From Cristatella mucedo (taxonomy: Eukaryota; Bryozoa; Phylactolaemata; Cristatellidae): a stretch of DNA of 64,000 nt. Shown piece by piece: positions 22,501-63,850 of this stretch (positions are counted from its first letter, which is position 1; each line of letters starts with the position of its first letter). The notes beneath the pieces are model-generated. The model saw only the letters and a program-made list of their open reading frames with translations. It searched no databases and was not told the origin of the DNA. The translations under genes and the position numbers were made by a program. The DNA lies in contig WPIO01000022.1 of the NCBI GenBank assembly GCA_009760855.2, forward strand, positions 5,530,501-5,594,500, given 5' to 3'.

Positions 22501-23635
22501 TCGGCGTACGCGCCTCTCAAGCAATGACCTTGGAAGTCTCGGGTTTGAAATCCGAAAGGTGACACAATATATACTACGTTCGACACAATATATACTAAGA
22601 TACACACACGTAATAAATACAATATATATATATATATATATGTATATATACTAATAAATACACGTACAGAATATAATACGTTCGACCTAGCACTACAGCA
22701 GTCCTCTGACGCACTAAAAACTGTAACCAGCCGTGTATTCGGCTGACTGCTTGCCCGATACTGTTCTCTCGGCACCAGCACCAGCCTCATTGGCGGGGGG
22801 GGGGGAGGGGGGATATCAACCATCCGTCACTAAATTTTAATGTCAAGGCCGTAGGTTGACGGCGCCATTTTGTTTATTTACTTGAGAAATAGAGCGAGCA
22901 GCCCGCAGTTTCAAGGTAACGTGCGCGCAGGAGCTCGCCCAAATAGGACCGCGGGCCGGGCGTACGCAATATATATGGAATGCAACTTTGTATCGCTTCC
23001 CCAGCTCGGCGAAAACTCGAATGCTAAAAAACTGTGTGCTGGAGTATTCTATAGCGTAATCAAAATCCCAAAAGGCTTCCCGGACGCATGCGACAGCAGG
23101 CAGCCTTCATCGCAAGAAACAAAGAAAAAGCGAAGCGCAGGTAAATCAGCAGGGGCAGCGGAGAAAGTGGGTGGCACAGAAGAAGCAGCGTGGAACTAAT
23201 GGAAAGAAAGTGGCGCAGTGTGCAATAGGTGTGCTGTTTGTTATTTTGCAAAAATTACGAAATTTGTGTCCCAAAGACCAGGGCCAATAGAGCAAAAGCT
23301 TTAGTAGCCAGCAATCTTTCAGGTTATTATTTGTGGACTTGCAAAAAAATTACCTCGCCGTTGTCACTTCAGCCACTGAATTCGCGACAACCACTTAATG
23401 ATTGTAGGCTGGACAACAGACCTGTCCCGTTTGAGCATGAATGCAGGATAGTAAAAAAAATATTTATTATTGTGCAAGTAAGAATAAGAAACTTTTTCAA
23501 TTCCCTAAGTAAACTGTATTACTCTCTGTATAGCGGCTGGAGGGGAAGCTTATCAATTGGCTAGTTATAGCGAGTACAATTTCATGGTGCATGAGCACAT
23601 ACAGGTTTTCGATGTACACTAACCCGGAAAGTGCT
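22501..23635. other. Unassigned DNA with a (TA)n run
   Basis: Short (TA)n at 22622-22651 and a G homopolymer near 22795. Part of 23030-23260 weakly resembles the LINE-B 3' UTR on the minus strand (CAAGAAACAAAGAAAAAGCG). No gene recognised. Confidence 0.35.
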
Positions 23636-23639
23636 GCGA

Positions 23640-24440
23640 AGAACAGGTGCATTGTTAGCTTCCTTTTTAAATGTCATCAAGTCAGAGTTTTTGATGACCG
23701 CAGTCGAGAACGAGTTCTGGGCTTTGGGAGCATACTGATTCGGGCTAAAAAAAATCAACGAGCTCCCTGGCTCTGTCTTGGCTAGATTACTGCAATACTA
23801 ATTTGGCTGAGCAATTGAAAAAAACTATTCAGCCACTGCAGCTGGCGATGAATACGGCTGCTAGGCTAGTCAACAGATCCTAGAGGTTCAGCCATGTGTC
23901 TCCTTGGCTGAATGAGCTGTGATGGCTCCCGCTTGATGAACGGATATAGAGTAGTAAAGTTCTTAGGCTGACCAATAGGGCCTGCCATAGTTTGGCTTCT
24001 TCATATCAAGATAAACTGCTGCACCAGTTTCAGCCCTCTCGTCTCACAAGGTCCTCTATGGACAGTAAATTATCTGTTCCTTTTCTATGCTTATAGACCG
24101 TTGGCGCTAGGATCTTTTGCTCTGCAGGTCCTACACTGTGGAACTCAGTCCACAGTTCTTATGCAACGACATCTATTCTAGTGCAGCCAGCTGTTGTACA
24201 TCTTTTCCAGCGGTCCTGGGCTGCTGCTTCCATGCTATTCACTACCTCAACTGCCTTTTTTAACTCAGCTATACTTCTCACTTTCGTTTCTTTGCCTAAG
24301 ATGAAGTCTGTTTGCTATGAAATGACATAACAGTGAGTGGCAGAACCTTAGAGTCGATACACTGCTTGATTGGGAGTCAGTGCAGGTCGGAAAGAATTTA
24401 TGTGATGTGGCAACTTCGCCGTTCACGGCAGACAAGCCTG
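23640..24440 (-). mobile_element. LINE-A fragment split by a LINE-B insertion
   Basis: Two minus-strand LINE-A thumb pieces: 23640-23745 (the W-NSL region followed by the TFKKN-like end) and 24330-24440 (the ARLVC to HWLPIKQ region). Their order is correct for one element, and a plus-strand LINE-B piece lies between them. Roughly 170 bp of LINE-A is missing at the junction. Confidence 0.6.
23780..24325 (+). mobile_element. LINE-B 3' fragment, plus strand
   Basis: Translates (with stops) as LDYCNTNLAEQLKK, QLAMNTAARLVNRS, WLPLDERI, LWNSVHSSYATTS and ends near LLTFVSLPKMKSV. These correspond segment by segment to the thumb and 3' end of the LINE-B copy at 13.2-13.8 kb. Confidence 0.7.
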
Positions 24441-24659
24441 AAGTCTTCTGAGATGCATCGATTTGCTTCTGCCTAGCATAACTAGCATTATAAACATGTA
24501 CTTAGCTTCCGGTCGGGCGCCTTTCATAAAGATTGCTGTTGGGCCACTCACTAACAAGGCAACACTAGACCAGGAGAACTTCACCAACTGCCGCTCAGTC
24601 TTCCAACTGCCGTTGGTATCGAAGGCTATGGGATGAGTAGCGGCAGACACGCTAAACTC

Positions 24660-25938
24660 TCATATTGAACCTTCAAAGTTTCAGCAAGGTCCAATCAGGT
24701 GCAGGAGCTCATCACTCCAGACTCAAAACGGCTGCAGGTGGGTGACGACATTCTCAGGAACGCGAACTTAGGTAGACAACTGCTTTTAGCTGGATCTTTC
24801 GGCAGCGTTTGATACTCCTGATCTTTAAGTTCCTCTTGAATGCCTGCCGTCTCGCCTAGGTATCACTGGCACTGCACTGCAGTGGCTTAGTTTCTCTCTC
24901 CCTGCGGAAGATTTCTGAGCATTGGTGTTAAAGGGCTACAGTTATCCGAGGAGTCACTAAAGTATGGAGTACCCCAGTGATTTATCTTGGTCCACTCCTT
25001 TTCACACACTTTCTCTAGCTCTTTCTTGCCGATGTGATTGCCAAGCATGAACCAGGCTTTCATTTATTACCTAGGATTTTTCACTCGTGACCTATATTCA
25101 CTTACATGCCTAGGACACACAGCTATGCCTGTGCTTTGATCCCTACCAGCTTCCAGTAGGTCAAACTCTCTTCACTTCCTCGAAACATTTATTGCTGGGA
25201 TTCGTACTTTGATGATAGCAAACTTCCTCAAATTGAATGATGTAAAACTAACTTGCTAGTTATAGGCAAACCTAGTTCGACTCAGAAATTTGAAAACCTA
25301 TATCTCAAAATTAAATGGGCTCTGCCAGCACATCTCTCGTAGAATCTCCACGAAATGGATGCTCTGCTCCAAAGTGACCCTTCACTGGACGACCCCAACA
25401 GCTCCGAAGGCAGGTCTACTTACTTTACTTTCAGCTTCGTAACATTGCAAAAATTCTAGCCTGCTTAAACAAGGATATCACGTCAAAGTTGGTCCGTGCT
25501 ATAGTGATATAAAGTCTCCGCTTGTGTAACTCACTGCTCGCCATGTTTTTTTTATCTGTGTGGTAAGGCGCTTAAAGTTGGTGCTAAACGCCGCTGCGAG
25601 GCGACAGTAAGCTGTGAGTGCCAAAGTTGCCACATTACACCACTTCTTACCGACTTGCATTGGCTACCCATCAAACAACGCATCTTCCTCAAGATTTTGT
25701 CACTTATTTTTAGGTCTTTATTCTCTGGCTCCAGCCTACCTATCTCAACTACCTTCGAATCAGGTTTTACTACCACCTGCTCTTCCGATAGCTGTGCGGC
25801 TAACCAACTTAAAATCCGTCGGAGACCGGTCCTTTAGTTATACGTTCCCAGAGTACGGTTAGTGTTGACCAGCATAACATCGCTTCTTTCCAACTACTGC
25901 ATTCAGAGTGAGAGAGAGACACGGAGAGAGACAGAGAA

Positions 25939-25976
<38 letters not shown>

Positions 25977-26215
25977 TTCTACAACTGACGTCACGACATT
26001 CCCTGGCTAGCGACATTAAAAAAAATAATAAAATGCACCTGTTACATCACTTCCCGGGCCCACGTAATTGTCCTTTGCATGCTTATGGGTGCTGACACTG
26101 CGTATTATCATACTTCTATTGCAATTGACATACTTCTTTTCAGCATATGTAAAGTGCTTAGAAAGAATTTAGTTATCTTAGGGTGCTGTACAATTGTTGT
26201 AATATTATTTTTAGC
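24660..26215 (+). mobile_element. Degenerate LINE-A, RT to 3' tail
   Basis: Plus-strand RT remnants with many stops: AFDT-like region near 24810, RLGITGTALQWL at 24850, DTQLCLCFDP near 25115, LRNIAKILACLNKD at 25435, then thumb remnants to 25860. The 3' UTR is interrupted by an (AT)n array. The tail AAAGTGCTTAGAAAGAATTT ends at about 26215. Same family as the intact palm region at 42.6-43.3 kb. Confidence 0.75.
25940..25974. repeat. (AT)n microsatellite in the LINE-A 3' UTR
   Basis: Pure AT array flanked by GAGA-rich DNA. Confidence 0.95.
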
Positions 26216-27584
26216 AGTAGTAGTAGTAGTATTGCTTTGTACTCTTTCTCTCTTATCTCCCTCTCTAAACTCCATTTGTCTCTCCCCTCTCTTTCTCTCG
26301 TGTGCTGAGCTGATTTGCTGTAGCTACCCATGTGCGTGTAGCGTCTAGGCAATGTCTTTTTTACGCTAGAATCAAGATCAAGATTAGGTCTGATCTGCAC
26401 GGCTGAAAATCATGCCGCCCTCCTTTTCTTCGGACGTCATACAACGCCGTGCTTTCTAATAGCTTTTTGCAAGCAGCCTGTAACTTGGGCCTGTCTGTGG
26501 AGGGGGGCTCTAACGAGTAATGCAAGTTAACTGATTTTCATGTCTGGCGATGACTAGGTCATCGGCAGCCCTCTGGGAGAACGGCTAACAGGTTTGACGT
26601 TGCCACGTGTCATCCTGTCCTTGATGGTGATGCTGGTAGGAGACAGGGACTGTTTTGGGTAGGAGTGTAGTATCAACTGACACTGCCCTAAACATATGAC
26701 GGTAGGGTGGGTGGGGGGAAGTACTGCCAAAATGCGAATGGCAGATCTCTTTGCCCAAGCACTCTATCCACAGCTCAACCACTTCACCGACTTCCCGGAC
26801 TGTGCTGAGCTAACAATGAGCTCAAGCAAGAAGCATCGGCAGAGGTAATGGCCCTGAAGCAAGGTGTGTTGGAACATGACAAAATGAGCAAAACATCCAC
26901 ATGCGAAAGCCAGATCCTCTGAGTCATATCTGGACCTGACAACTGCTCTGGGCTTCTGCACCTGCCTATCCTTAGTGGGTTGCACCAGAAAAGAAAAGAA
27001 AGGACATGTCTGGCTGAATGATTCATTTTGTGGTGAAGCTCTCGGAAATCAAGGAGCAGTTAAGGCTTGACTTCCGGCACAAAACATATCTCGGATGGCT
27101 TTATCCCGGAGGCTGAGACGGCTGTCAAACTGCTCTGGCGTTGTCGCGGGTGCATGCCATCAATCATTCGCCAGTGCCTGGCCTAGATAATGCTTCCAAG
27201 ACCAAGATCATCGACTAACCTTACCGAGTCTTACATATATTGACAGATAGCAGCAACGGCTTGTGCAGCATTTAACATTAGCCTCCGAGCGGTTGAGGAA
27301 TAATGAGGTAAAAAATGACTGCAAAATTAATCGTGAGCTCACTACGTGCTATCTTTGCAGAGTTAAGAGAACCCTTTGCCACTGAAATTTTCACGACTTT
27401 TTGAAAGACCGCCTACACCAGAAGATGTAGCAAGGCAGAGTTTCTATGAATCTTTTTCAACAACATTGAGGCGAAGCCATGAGTGAAAACAAAAATGGGT
27501 AGAGAGCGAGGGAAAGAGGGGGGAGAAAGAGGTGGAGAGAGAGCGAGAGAAGGAAATCTATATGTACAGAGGGAGAGAGGAGGG

Positions 27585-27585
<1 letters not shown>
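26216..27585. other. Unassigned DNA
   Basis: Open frames on the minus strand at 26585-26782 and 26764-27026 show no family I recognise; possibly an old transposon. No other feature. Confidence 0.35.

Positions 27586-27641
<56 letters not shown>
27586..27641. repeat. (GA)n microsatellite
   Basis: About 56 bp of pure GA, preceded by GA-rich imperfect repeats from about 27490. Confidence 0.95.
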
Positions 27642-27647
<6 letters not shown>

Positions 27648-27919
27648 GGAGCCACAGCTGCAGAGAAACACGCACGACGCCCACTCCTACCGACTTGCTT
27701 TTGTTGCTAGAGTTGCGTTTCGGTTTCCTTCATATTTTTTCACTACCTCCTTGCAGAACCAGCCACTTGGTGAGTCTGTATTACTTCCAGTATAGTTGCC
27801 AAGTGTTCTCCAACTGTGCATGCACGCTTCTGGATAGAAAGACATCCCGTGCAAAAACAATTGTACCAATTTATGTCAAGTAAAGAAGCTTGGATTCTCA
27901 AAGAGCCCGATGGCAGGTA

Positions 27920-28090
27920 GTGAGCCGTGATGGCACACTAGGTAAGGCGGTTGCTTTCACGACCTCGGTCCCGAGGTCGTGTGTTCGATTCCTGCAGTGA
28001 GCGATTCTTTATCGCCACTGCAAGCGGTGGTGATAGCCGTAAAGGCTCTTCTGTCGCTATACAAAAAGTGGCTGTTTAATCAGCTAGGAT
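27920..28090 (+). mobile_element. SINE-1 copy, nearly full length
   Basis: A box TGGCACACTAGGTAAGG is identical to the copy at 5.9 kb; B box TGTTCGATTCC; body GGTGATAGCCGTAAAGGCTC; 3' end AGTGGCTGTTTAATCAGCTAG. Confidence 0.87.
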
Positions 28091-28137
28091 TCTTTTTCAG
28101 AGATTGGGATGCATGCACACACGCACGTGCATGTGCA

Positions 28138-28139
<2 letters not shown>

Positions 28140-28223
<84 letters not shown>
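28140..28223. repeat. (AC)n microsatellite
   Basis: 84-bp AC array just downstream of a SINE-1 3' end. Confidence 0.96.
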
Positions 28224-28227
<4 letters not shown>

Positions 28228-28307
28228 CACGCACGCACACTAACACACATTTGCACAATGCTCGGAGTGAGGGTCATACCAAGCAAATTGTTTGACATTC
28301 CATGTTT

Positions 28308-28468
28308 GGGTCAAGGCTCGGGGGTCTGGGCCCTTGCACTTCACGACCCAGGTCGAGGGTTTGAGCTCTGCAGCAGGCAATCCTTTATTGTCCACTGTGA
28401 ACGATGAGGATAGCCGTAAAGGCTCTTTTGTAGCTATATGAATGAGGCTGTTAAATCAGCTAACCTTC
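28308..28468 (+). mobile_element. SINE-1 copy
   Basis: Diverged head, B box GGGTTTGAGCTC, body GGATAGCCGTAAAGGCTC and a well-kept end GAATGAGGCTGTTAAATCAG. Confidence 0.75.
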
Positions 28469-30631
<2,163 letters not shown>

Positions 30632-31415
30632 GACGTGGCCGGCTGATGCTGTGTACTGTACAGAGGCTCGGCTGCTAGGTCAGCTGACCGAAGCCACTCA
30701 CTCAGTCCTCACTCGGAGGGCCCATTTATCAGCTTCGACCTGCAAAGGTCATTCTAATAACCTATCATAGATTGTAAAAGAGGGTCAATCTATTGCCAAG
30801 CCCTATAAGTGCCCAGTGGCCGAGATGGCTAACCATGGGATATGCTTAGCTCTGCAGCCTCCCTATGATACTGGCATGCTGGATAATAATGCTGACGGTG
30901 CACATAATATTCACGGATAAGCCCCCACCTCGTTCAAACGACAACGTCTTCTATTGCACACCAGCTCTAGCTCTGCACCTCTGGCCGAAAACTGAGCTCA
31001 GCACGACAGCGTGGCAGAGACCTCGTCCACCAGCCGATTCGGTGGTAGCGATGTTTTTACTTTTGCAAACTCCCACTTGCAATTATCGAGTGCAGCTAGA
31101 GAGCTTCACATGCTTCAAGTGTAGTTGTTGACTGCCCACTGCTCACGAGCCTCACCGAAAAAGAACCAGGATGCACCATCTCGGCTAATACTCAACCGCT
31201 AGATAATCAAGCCGTACTCTCTCTGCCCGGTGAGATTAGCTGGCCAGTGGTAGGAGCTGGCAAAGCACAGTCTAGGTCAGGTCGGAGACCCGCTTATCGC
31301 TGTGTTGGTTGGATTTGTTGGCTGGATCGGGATGATTGTCGCTGCATAATGCTGCATGATAAGATAGCTGCATACAGTAGTGTTGGACTACAGCGATCAC
31401 TAATCGGTTGATCAG
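30632..31415. other. Unassigned DNA
   Basis: No recognised gene or repeat. Confidence 0.35.
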
Positions 31416-32135
31416 CTTTTGAGGCTCCTGTATTTGCACTTGCCCAGAGTCTTGCAGCTGCGTAACATTGCAAAGAATTCGGGCCTGCTTAGAGGGCTAT
31501 ACCACATCAAGTTGTTCAATACATTTGTGACATCCCTTTGCGAATTCAGTAACTCACTACTGGCACGTCTTCCGGCCTGTGCAGCAAGGTGCATACAGTA
31601 TGTGCCAAACTCTGCAGCCAGGCTTGTCTGTCGTGAGCATCGAAGCTGCCCCAGAACACCACTTCTTACCGACTTGCATTGGCTATCCACCAAGCAACGT
31701 ATCTACCTCAAGATTTTGTCCCTCATTTTTAAGTATCAATTCTCTGCCTCCAGCCTATCTATCTGCAGTATTTCCCAATCAGACTAGGCATCGTACTACC
31801 CACTCTTCTGACTCAAGTCGTTTAGCTGTGCCTCCAACCAGCCTCAAATCTCTGGAGACCGTACGTTTAGTTTATGTGTCGTAAAGCTCAGAACTCACTC
31901 CTGACAAACTTCACGACAGCCCCTGACTTGACGAAATTTAAAAAGAAGATAAAACACGTCTGTTCCTGACAGCATTTGCTAGGTCCGTGTGACCCGTCTT
32001 TTACGTGCTTATGTGTGCATGTTACCACTAAGCAATTGACGTGCTTCATTTGCAGCAAATGTGAAGTTCTTAAAAAGAGATTTAAGAGGTTGACATACAA
32101 ATATCCTATTATTGTTATTATTATTGTAGCGATTT
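31416..32135 (+). mobile_element. LINE-A 3' fragment
   Basis: Plus-strand RT thumb ([59 protein letters not shown]). A 3' UTR follows with GTGCTTATGTGTGCATG and the tail AAATGTGAAGTTCTTAAAAA, ending in ATT repeats. An open frame covers 31419-31787. Confidence 0.82.
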
Positions 32136-32474
32136 TTGAAAATGCGAGTTTTACATGCTCTTTTTTCCCATGGGGAGGTGAGAGACCAAAGCATTTATGG
32201 CATAACCCGATCAATAATGAAGCATCACGAGCTTACCAGAAGCCCCTAGTCAGCGGCATGTGAAAAGCTGTATCCGGCTGCAAAGCCCGCACTGTGAAAC
32301 ATGCAAAACAGTAGGCAGGGACATTGGGATGCTAGCCCACAGGTGCAGCTAGACAGAGGTGGTCACACCTTGTTACCTTGTTCATGCACGACCGAGCACG
32401 TGCGCGCGCACACACACACACGCACACACACACATGTACACACAAACACTTTATCTCTACCTTTCTCTTTCTCT

Positions 32475-32478
<4 letters not shown>

Positions 32479-32550
<72 letters not shown>
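32479..32550. repeat. (AC)n microsatellite
   Basis: 72-bp AC array, with a shorter imperfect AC stretch at 32406-32434. Confidence 0.95.
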
Positions 32551-32553
<3 letters not shown>

Positions 32554-32623
32554 GAGAGAAGAGAGCGCGAGAAAGGTAGAGCTAGAGTGTTTGTTAACAG
32601 AGAAAGACTACGCAGCAGAGGCT

Positions 32624-32728
32624 TAATAATAATAATAATAATTATAATAATAATGCACTTGTTAAAGTGTCCTCAGAGAACTCAATCTTTTCCCAGGCGC
32701 TTTACATTTGCTGCAAAGGGAGCTTGGC
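32624..32728 (-). mobile_element. LINE-A tail fragment next to the FGFR stop codon
   Basis: (AAT)n followed by GCACTTGTTAAAGTG and the TTTACATTTGCTGCAAAGGG motif: the last ~100 bp of LINE-A on the minus strand. It begins about 15 bp downstream of the FGFR stop in the direction of transcription, so it forms the proximal 3' UTR of that gene. Confidence 0.85.
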
Positions 32729-32743
32729 AGACGATGTAGCTCT

Positions 32744-60174
<27,431 letters not shown>

Positions 60175-61622
60175 GGCACAGGAGCGGCCCGGTGAGCGAG
60201 GGCTCGCAGTCCGCATCCTGGACGCTGGGCGGTGGCAGCTGGAGGAGAGGTTGGCACGCCCGAGGCGGCTCGCCGTGCAGAGGCAGCCGCTGAAAGGCTG
60301 CTGCTGATGGCCGCCGGACCACCGCTGCAGCAGCAGCAGCAGCAGCTGTGGCCACTGTTGCGTCAGCCACCGGCGCCGCCATCGAGCGCCGGCGCCGGCA
60401 CTCGATCTGGGAAAGTCACCGCTCCTCTGCTGCCAGCACCGCGCGTCGCAGCAGCGAGGCTATTCACGCGCATGTTTACCTCGGTGATAAACGGCGAATT
60501 GCGGTAGAATGCGGCCCGGCTCAGCTCCCTCTCCGTGCGCACAATGCGAGGCGAGACTCGCCCGGCTCTTCGCATGACCGTTAATTATTGTTGACACGCC
60601 TAAGGTACTCGGCACAAAGGGCCGAGGACTGGCGGACGAGCCCCGAGCGCCCCATTCGAGGGGCCGCCGAGCGCGAGCCCTAAGACGCTGCGACGCGCGC
60701 GCGCGCGCGCGCCGGCCTCGCTCTGGCGTCTCGAGGAGGCGACTCTTCGGGCCCCTTCGCGCTGCGAATCGTCGCCGAACAATCGCGCCGGACGGCTCGC
60801 TCGCTAAAGATGCAGGCTCCTCCGAGGGGCGAAAGGAAGCGGCGATCGCCGGCAGACAGACGACGACATCCGACGCTTCGGCGAGGCGATTTCGTTCTTT
60901 CGAGCGCTTTGCTCCACATCGCCAATCCTGAGCCGTTTCTCGCCGAGACTGCAAAGCCCTCGGGACTGTGACAAAACCCTGACCCCGGTGGGAGAGTGCA
61001 CGCACGCGTGGCTAACCGCTGCCCTTCGCCGTCGTGCGTCCGATACGTTCGCTGCCGACCCGACCCGCTCTGCGCCAGCGAACAGCGGGCAGCGAACATA
61101 ATTATAGCCACTGCGAAGCCACCGGCCATTTTTCCAGATGCCGCTGGATCATCTTAGTTCGCTTGAGCGTGCGCCTTCCGTTTGATCTGCAAACGACTTG
61201 GCCTCCGCTGGCAGCCGCTCGCTCGGAAGACGAGCTCGGGCGGTAGTAGTCTCAGCCCACCGGTGCTCGAAACGCTTTCTTCTACACGACGTCGCCGTAC
61301 AGTGCCCGCGCAGTCTCCGTGCATTTAACGGCAGCGATTATCGGGAACGTTTCACTGTATGGGCAGCAGCCCGATTCTCTCAGGCGCTGCCAAGGTCATT
61401 AGAGCAGGTGCGTGCGTAGGGCGGGGCGCTCTGAATCTGCTACAAAGCAAGCAGTACTTCTCGAGTTTGGAGTCCGGACCCACGGCCTACTGAGCGAGGC
61501 AGGCACTTCACCCACTTTCGCTCACACACACGGCGGCCTACGGTGGCACGATGCCGAAGCTTGAGACCGAACTCTGATTGGCTGCATTTCTCGAGATAAT
61601 ACTGCTACTACTAATAATAATA

Positions 61623-62454
61623 CAGAGGCACTTCGGCTTACGTGCGTCTCGAAATATAAGTGTTTCGAGATATAAGCTGTCTCTCAGCCGATATTTTGCT
61701 TTAAGCTACGAGCTAAAATTCGGGCTACGAGCCAGCTTCAGTGACTCCACCACCGCTAGTTGCTGCTGCGAACGCCACAGCTGCGTGCGGTTACTCAGGC
61801 CAGTAAGGGTAGGGCAGAGTGCGACGTTCCGTGGCAAGACGCTGCCGTACGATCCGGGTTTGACACCTAGCGCAGGCTCGCTGGTTGGTTCGCTCCCAGA
61901 CAGAGACAAGAGCGAGCCGTCGGGGTGGTGCTTGCTTGGACGCACATGATCTCCAGAGTGTTAAATCCGACTACGGCAGGAACAGCTAAGTATGAACTGT
62001 ATTCTATATAGGCTATATCATCGCGTGAGAGATCGTCGCATAACTGATATCAATCGGCGCTTCTGAGTAAAGGTCCAGCCAATAAACTGAAATCGGTGAA
62101 AGGCCGGTGAAAAGAGAAAAAATGGGCAAATAAGATTCAGATATTCATATCTGCCTTTCCCCTCTAACTCTATTAGCATCTTCAAGTCGTCTGATCTCCA
62201 AGTTACTCCCGTACATTAGGATTAAAAAAACTGTTTATTGCAAGACATTCTATCGTGTTGTTTTTAAAATAATATTCGTTATTTATAAGTACATTTTTTA
62301 ATTTAAAAACATGTGACAAAAAATCGCAATGCTTTTCGGGGTTGCGGAACGGACTAGTGGCATTTCAATGGGAAAAATTGATTTTGACGTACGAGTAATT
62401 TGAGTTACGAGCTCCGGCACGGAACGAATTAAACTCTAAGCCGAGGTACCACTG
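61623..62454. mobile_element. MITE-like element with terminal inverted repeats, about 832 bp
   Basis: Left end CAGAGGCACTTCGGCTTA and the reverse complement of the right end CAGTGGTACCTCGGCTTA match at 14 of 18 positions. Subterminal copies of CGAGATA/CGAGTAA/ACGAGCT motifs lie at both ends (TCGAGATATAAG, GAGTTACGAGCTCC). This style of CAGTGGTACCTCG terminus is known from nonautonomous DNA elements of many invertebrates. No transposase is seen. A TA duplication is present on the left (TACAG) but not on the right. Confidence 0.65.
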
Positions 62455-62479
62455 AAATTCAAACAATACCAGGTCGCAC

Positions 62480-63850
62480 TGAATGAATCGTGCATGCAGG
62501 TTTGCATGCAAAGCACACAGGAGCAAAGGAAGGCGAGCTCGCTGGACCGAAGAGAAAGCTGGCCCGAACAGGTGCGTCTTCAGCTGAGACTTTAAAGACC
62601 CGAAGTCATCATGGGTTGTAACCGTGAGCGGAAGCGAGTTCCAGACTTTCGATGCATACGAGCTGAAGGCGCGATTGCCAACGCATTTTAATTAGCGACT
62701 GCGATGGACGGGCGAAACCACCCGGTGCTAAGAAGCGGGCGGTGCGAGGGCACGTGACTGGAAGAGACGAGCGGCTTGGAAGGCTGGTGTAAGCGACTGA
62801 AGTGACCTGAAAGCGTCGCTTCACTCGCCCTTCGTCACTTTCCTCGCAAGAGAGAGAGAGAATCTTTAAGTTGATAGCAGCAAGCGTTCTCCGATCAAGT
62901 GACTTTAAAAGGGCACTTACTAGTTTTGCAAACCAAGTTCGACTCAGAAACTGGAAGGATTGTCGCTCAAAATTGGCTCCGCCAGCATATCTCCCGTTGC
63001 ATCTGCGCAAAATATAGATAGAGCAGCGTTTCGACTTCAAGATTCTGTCACTCAATTTGAGGTTTCTTCATTCTGCGGCTCCAGCCTACCTATCAGAACC
63101 ACTTCCCCGCCTAGCCACGCACCGTACCACCCGCTTTTTTTTAATCTAATCGCTTAGCTACACCTCGTGGGTACGTCAGATCCTTTGGAGACCGTACCTT
63201 TAGTTCGTATGCTCCAAAGTCTGGAACTCCCTTCCGACTGACGTCACGAAATCTCCGACCTGGCAACATTTAGGAAGAATCTAAAAAGGCCCCTACGTAT
63301 CACAGCATTTAGTCGGTCTTTGTGATTCGTGCTTAGCGTGCTTATGCGTGCTGACGCGGTGCATGCTGCTACTAACCATATTTGCATGCTGACCAAGTGC
63401 ATGTGACCTCTAACCATATGTGCTTGTTGACATTGCTCGTGCTGTCACTAACCATACGATCATGCTTCCTTTAGGGCATATGCCAAGTGCCTAGAAAGAG
63501 ACTGAGTTCTCTGAAGGAGCACGATTATATTTATTATTATTTTAATTCGATTCTATGCTTCACGGGCAGCCATCGAAGCTCAGACGGAGGTGGTGAGGTG
63601 TGGCAGCTACGCCTTTGACGAAAGGCCCAGGCGGGCTGCTGAGTTGTGCACCAGTTGCAGGCGATTAAGTGCGGAGGCCGGGAGTGCCAAACAAAGAGTT
63701 GCTACTGTCTAGATGCATTACCTAGTTTGGCTATCTCACTCTTATCTAAGCGAGCCCTGGTGTTGGCGACGTTCCTTGCAGAGCGAAAGTAGACCGGGGC
63801 GATTTAAATTCGGCGCAGACCGTGGAGCAAACAGCTTCCACGCACCACTC
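62480..63850 (-). mobile_element. CR1/L2-like LINE (third subfamily), split by a younger LINE-A
   Basis: Minus strand. The right part 63545-63850 encodes RLQLVHNSAARL and RWLPVKHRIEF; the left part 62480-62869 continues with the thumb remnant and a 3' UTR. The two parts rejoin to one frame if 62870-63540 is removed. Boundaries at both outer ends are approximate. Confidence 0.68.
62870..63540 (+). mobile_element. LINE-A insertion flanked by a TTTAA duplication
   Basis: Plus strand: RT remnants (SSTQKLEGLSLKIGSASISP), thumb remnants, 3' UTR with GTGCTTATGCGTGCTGACGC, tail AAGTGCCTAGAAAGAGACTG and ATT repeats. TTTAA lies at 62865-62869 and 63541-63545. It has an internal deletion between the SARNL-like segment and the thumb. 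Confidence 0.82.
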
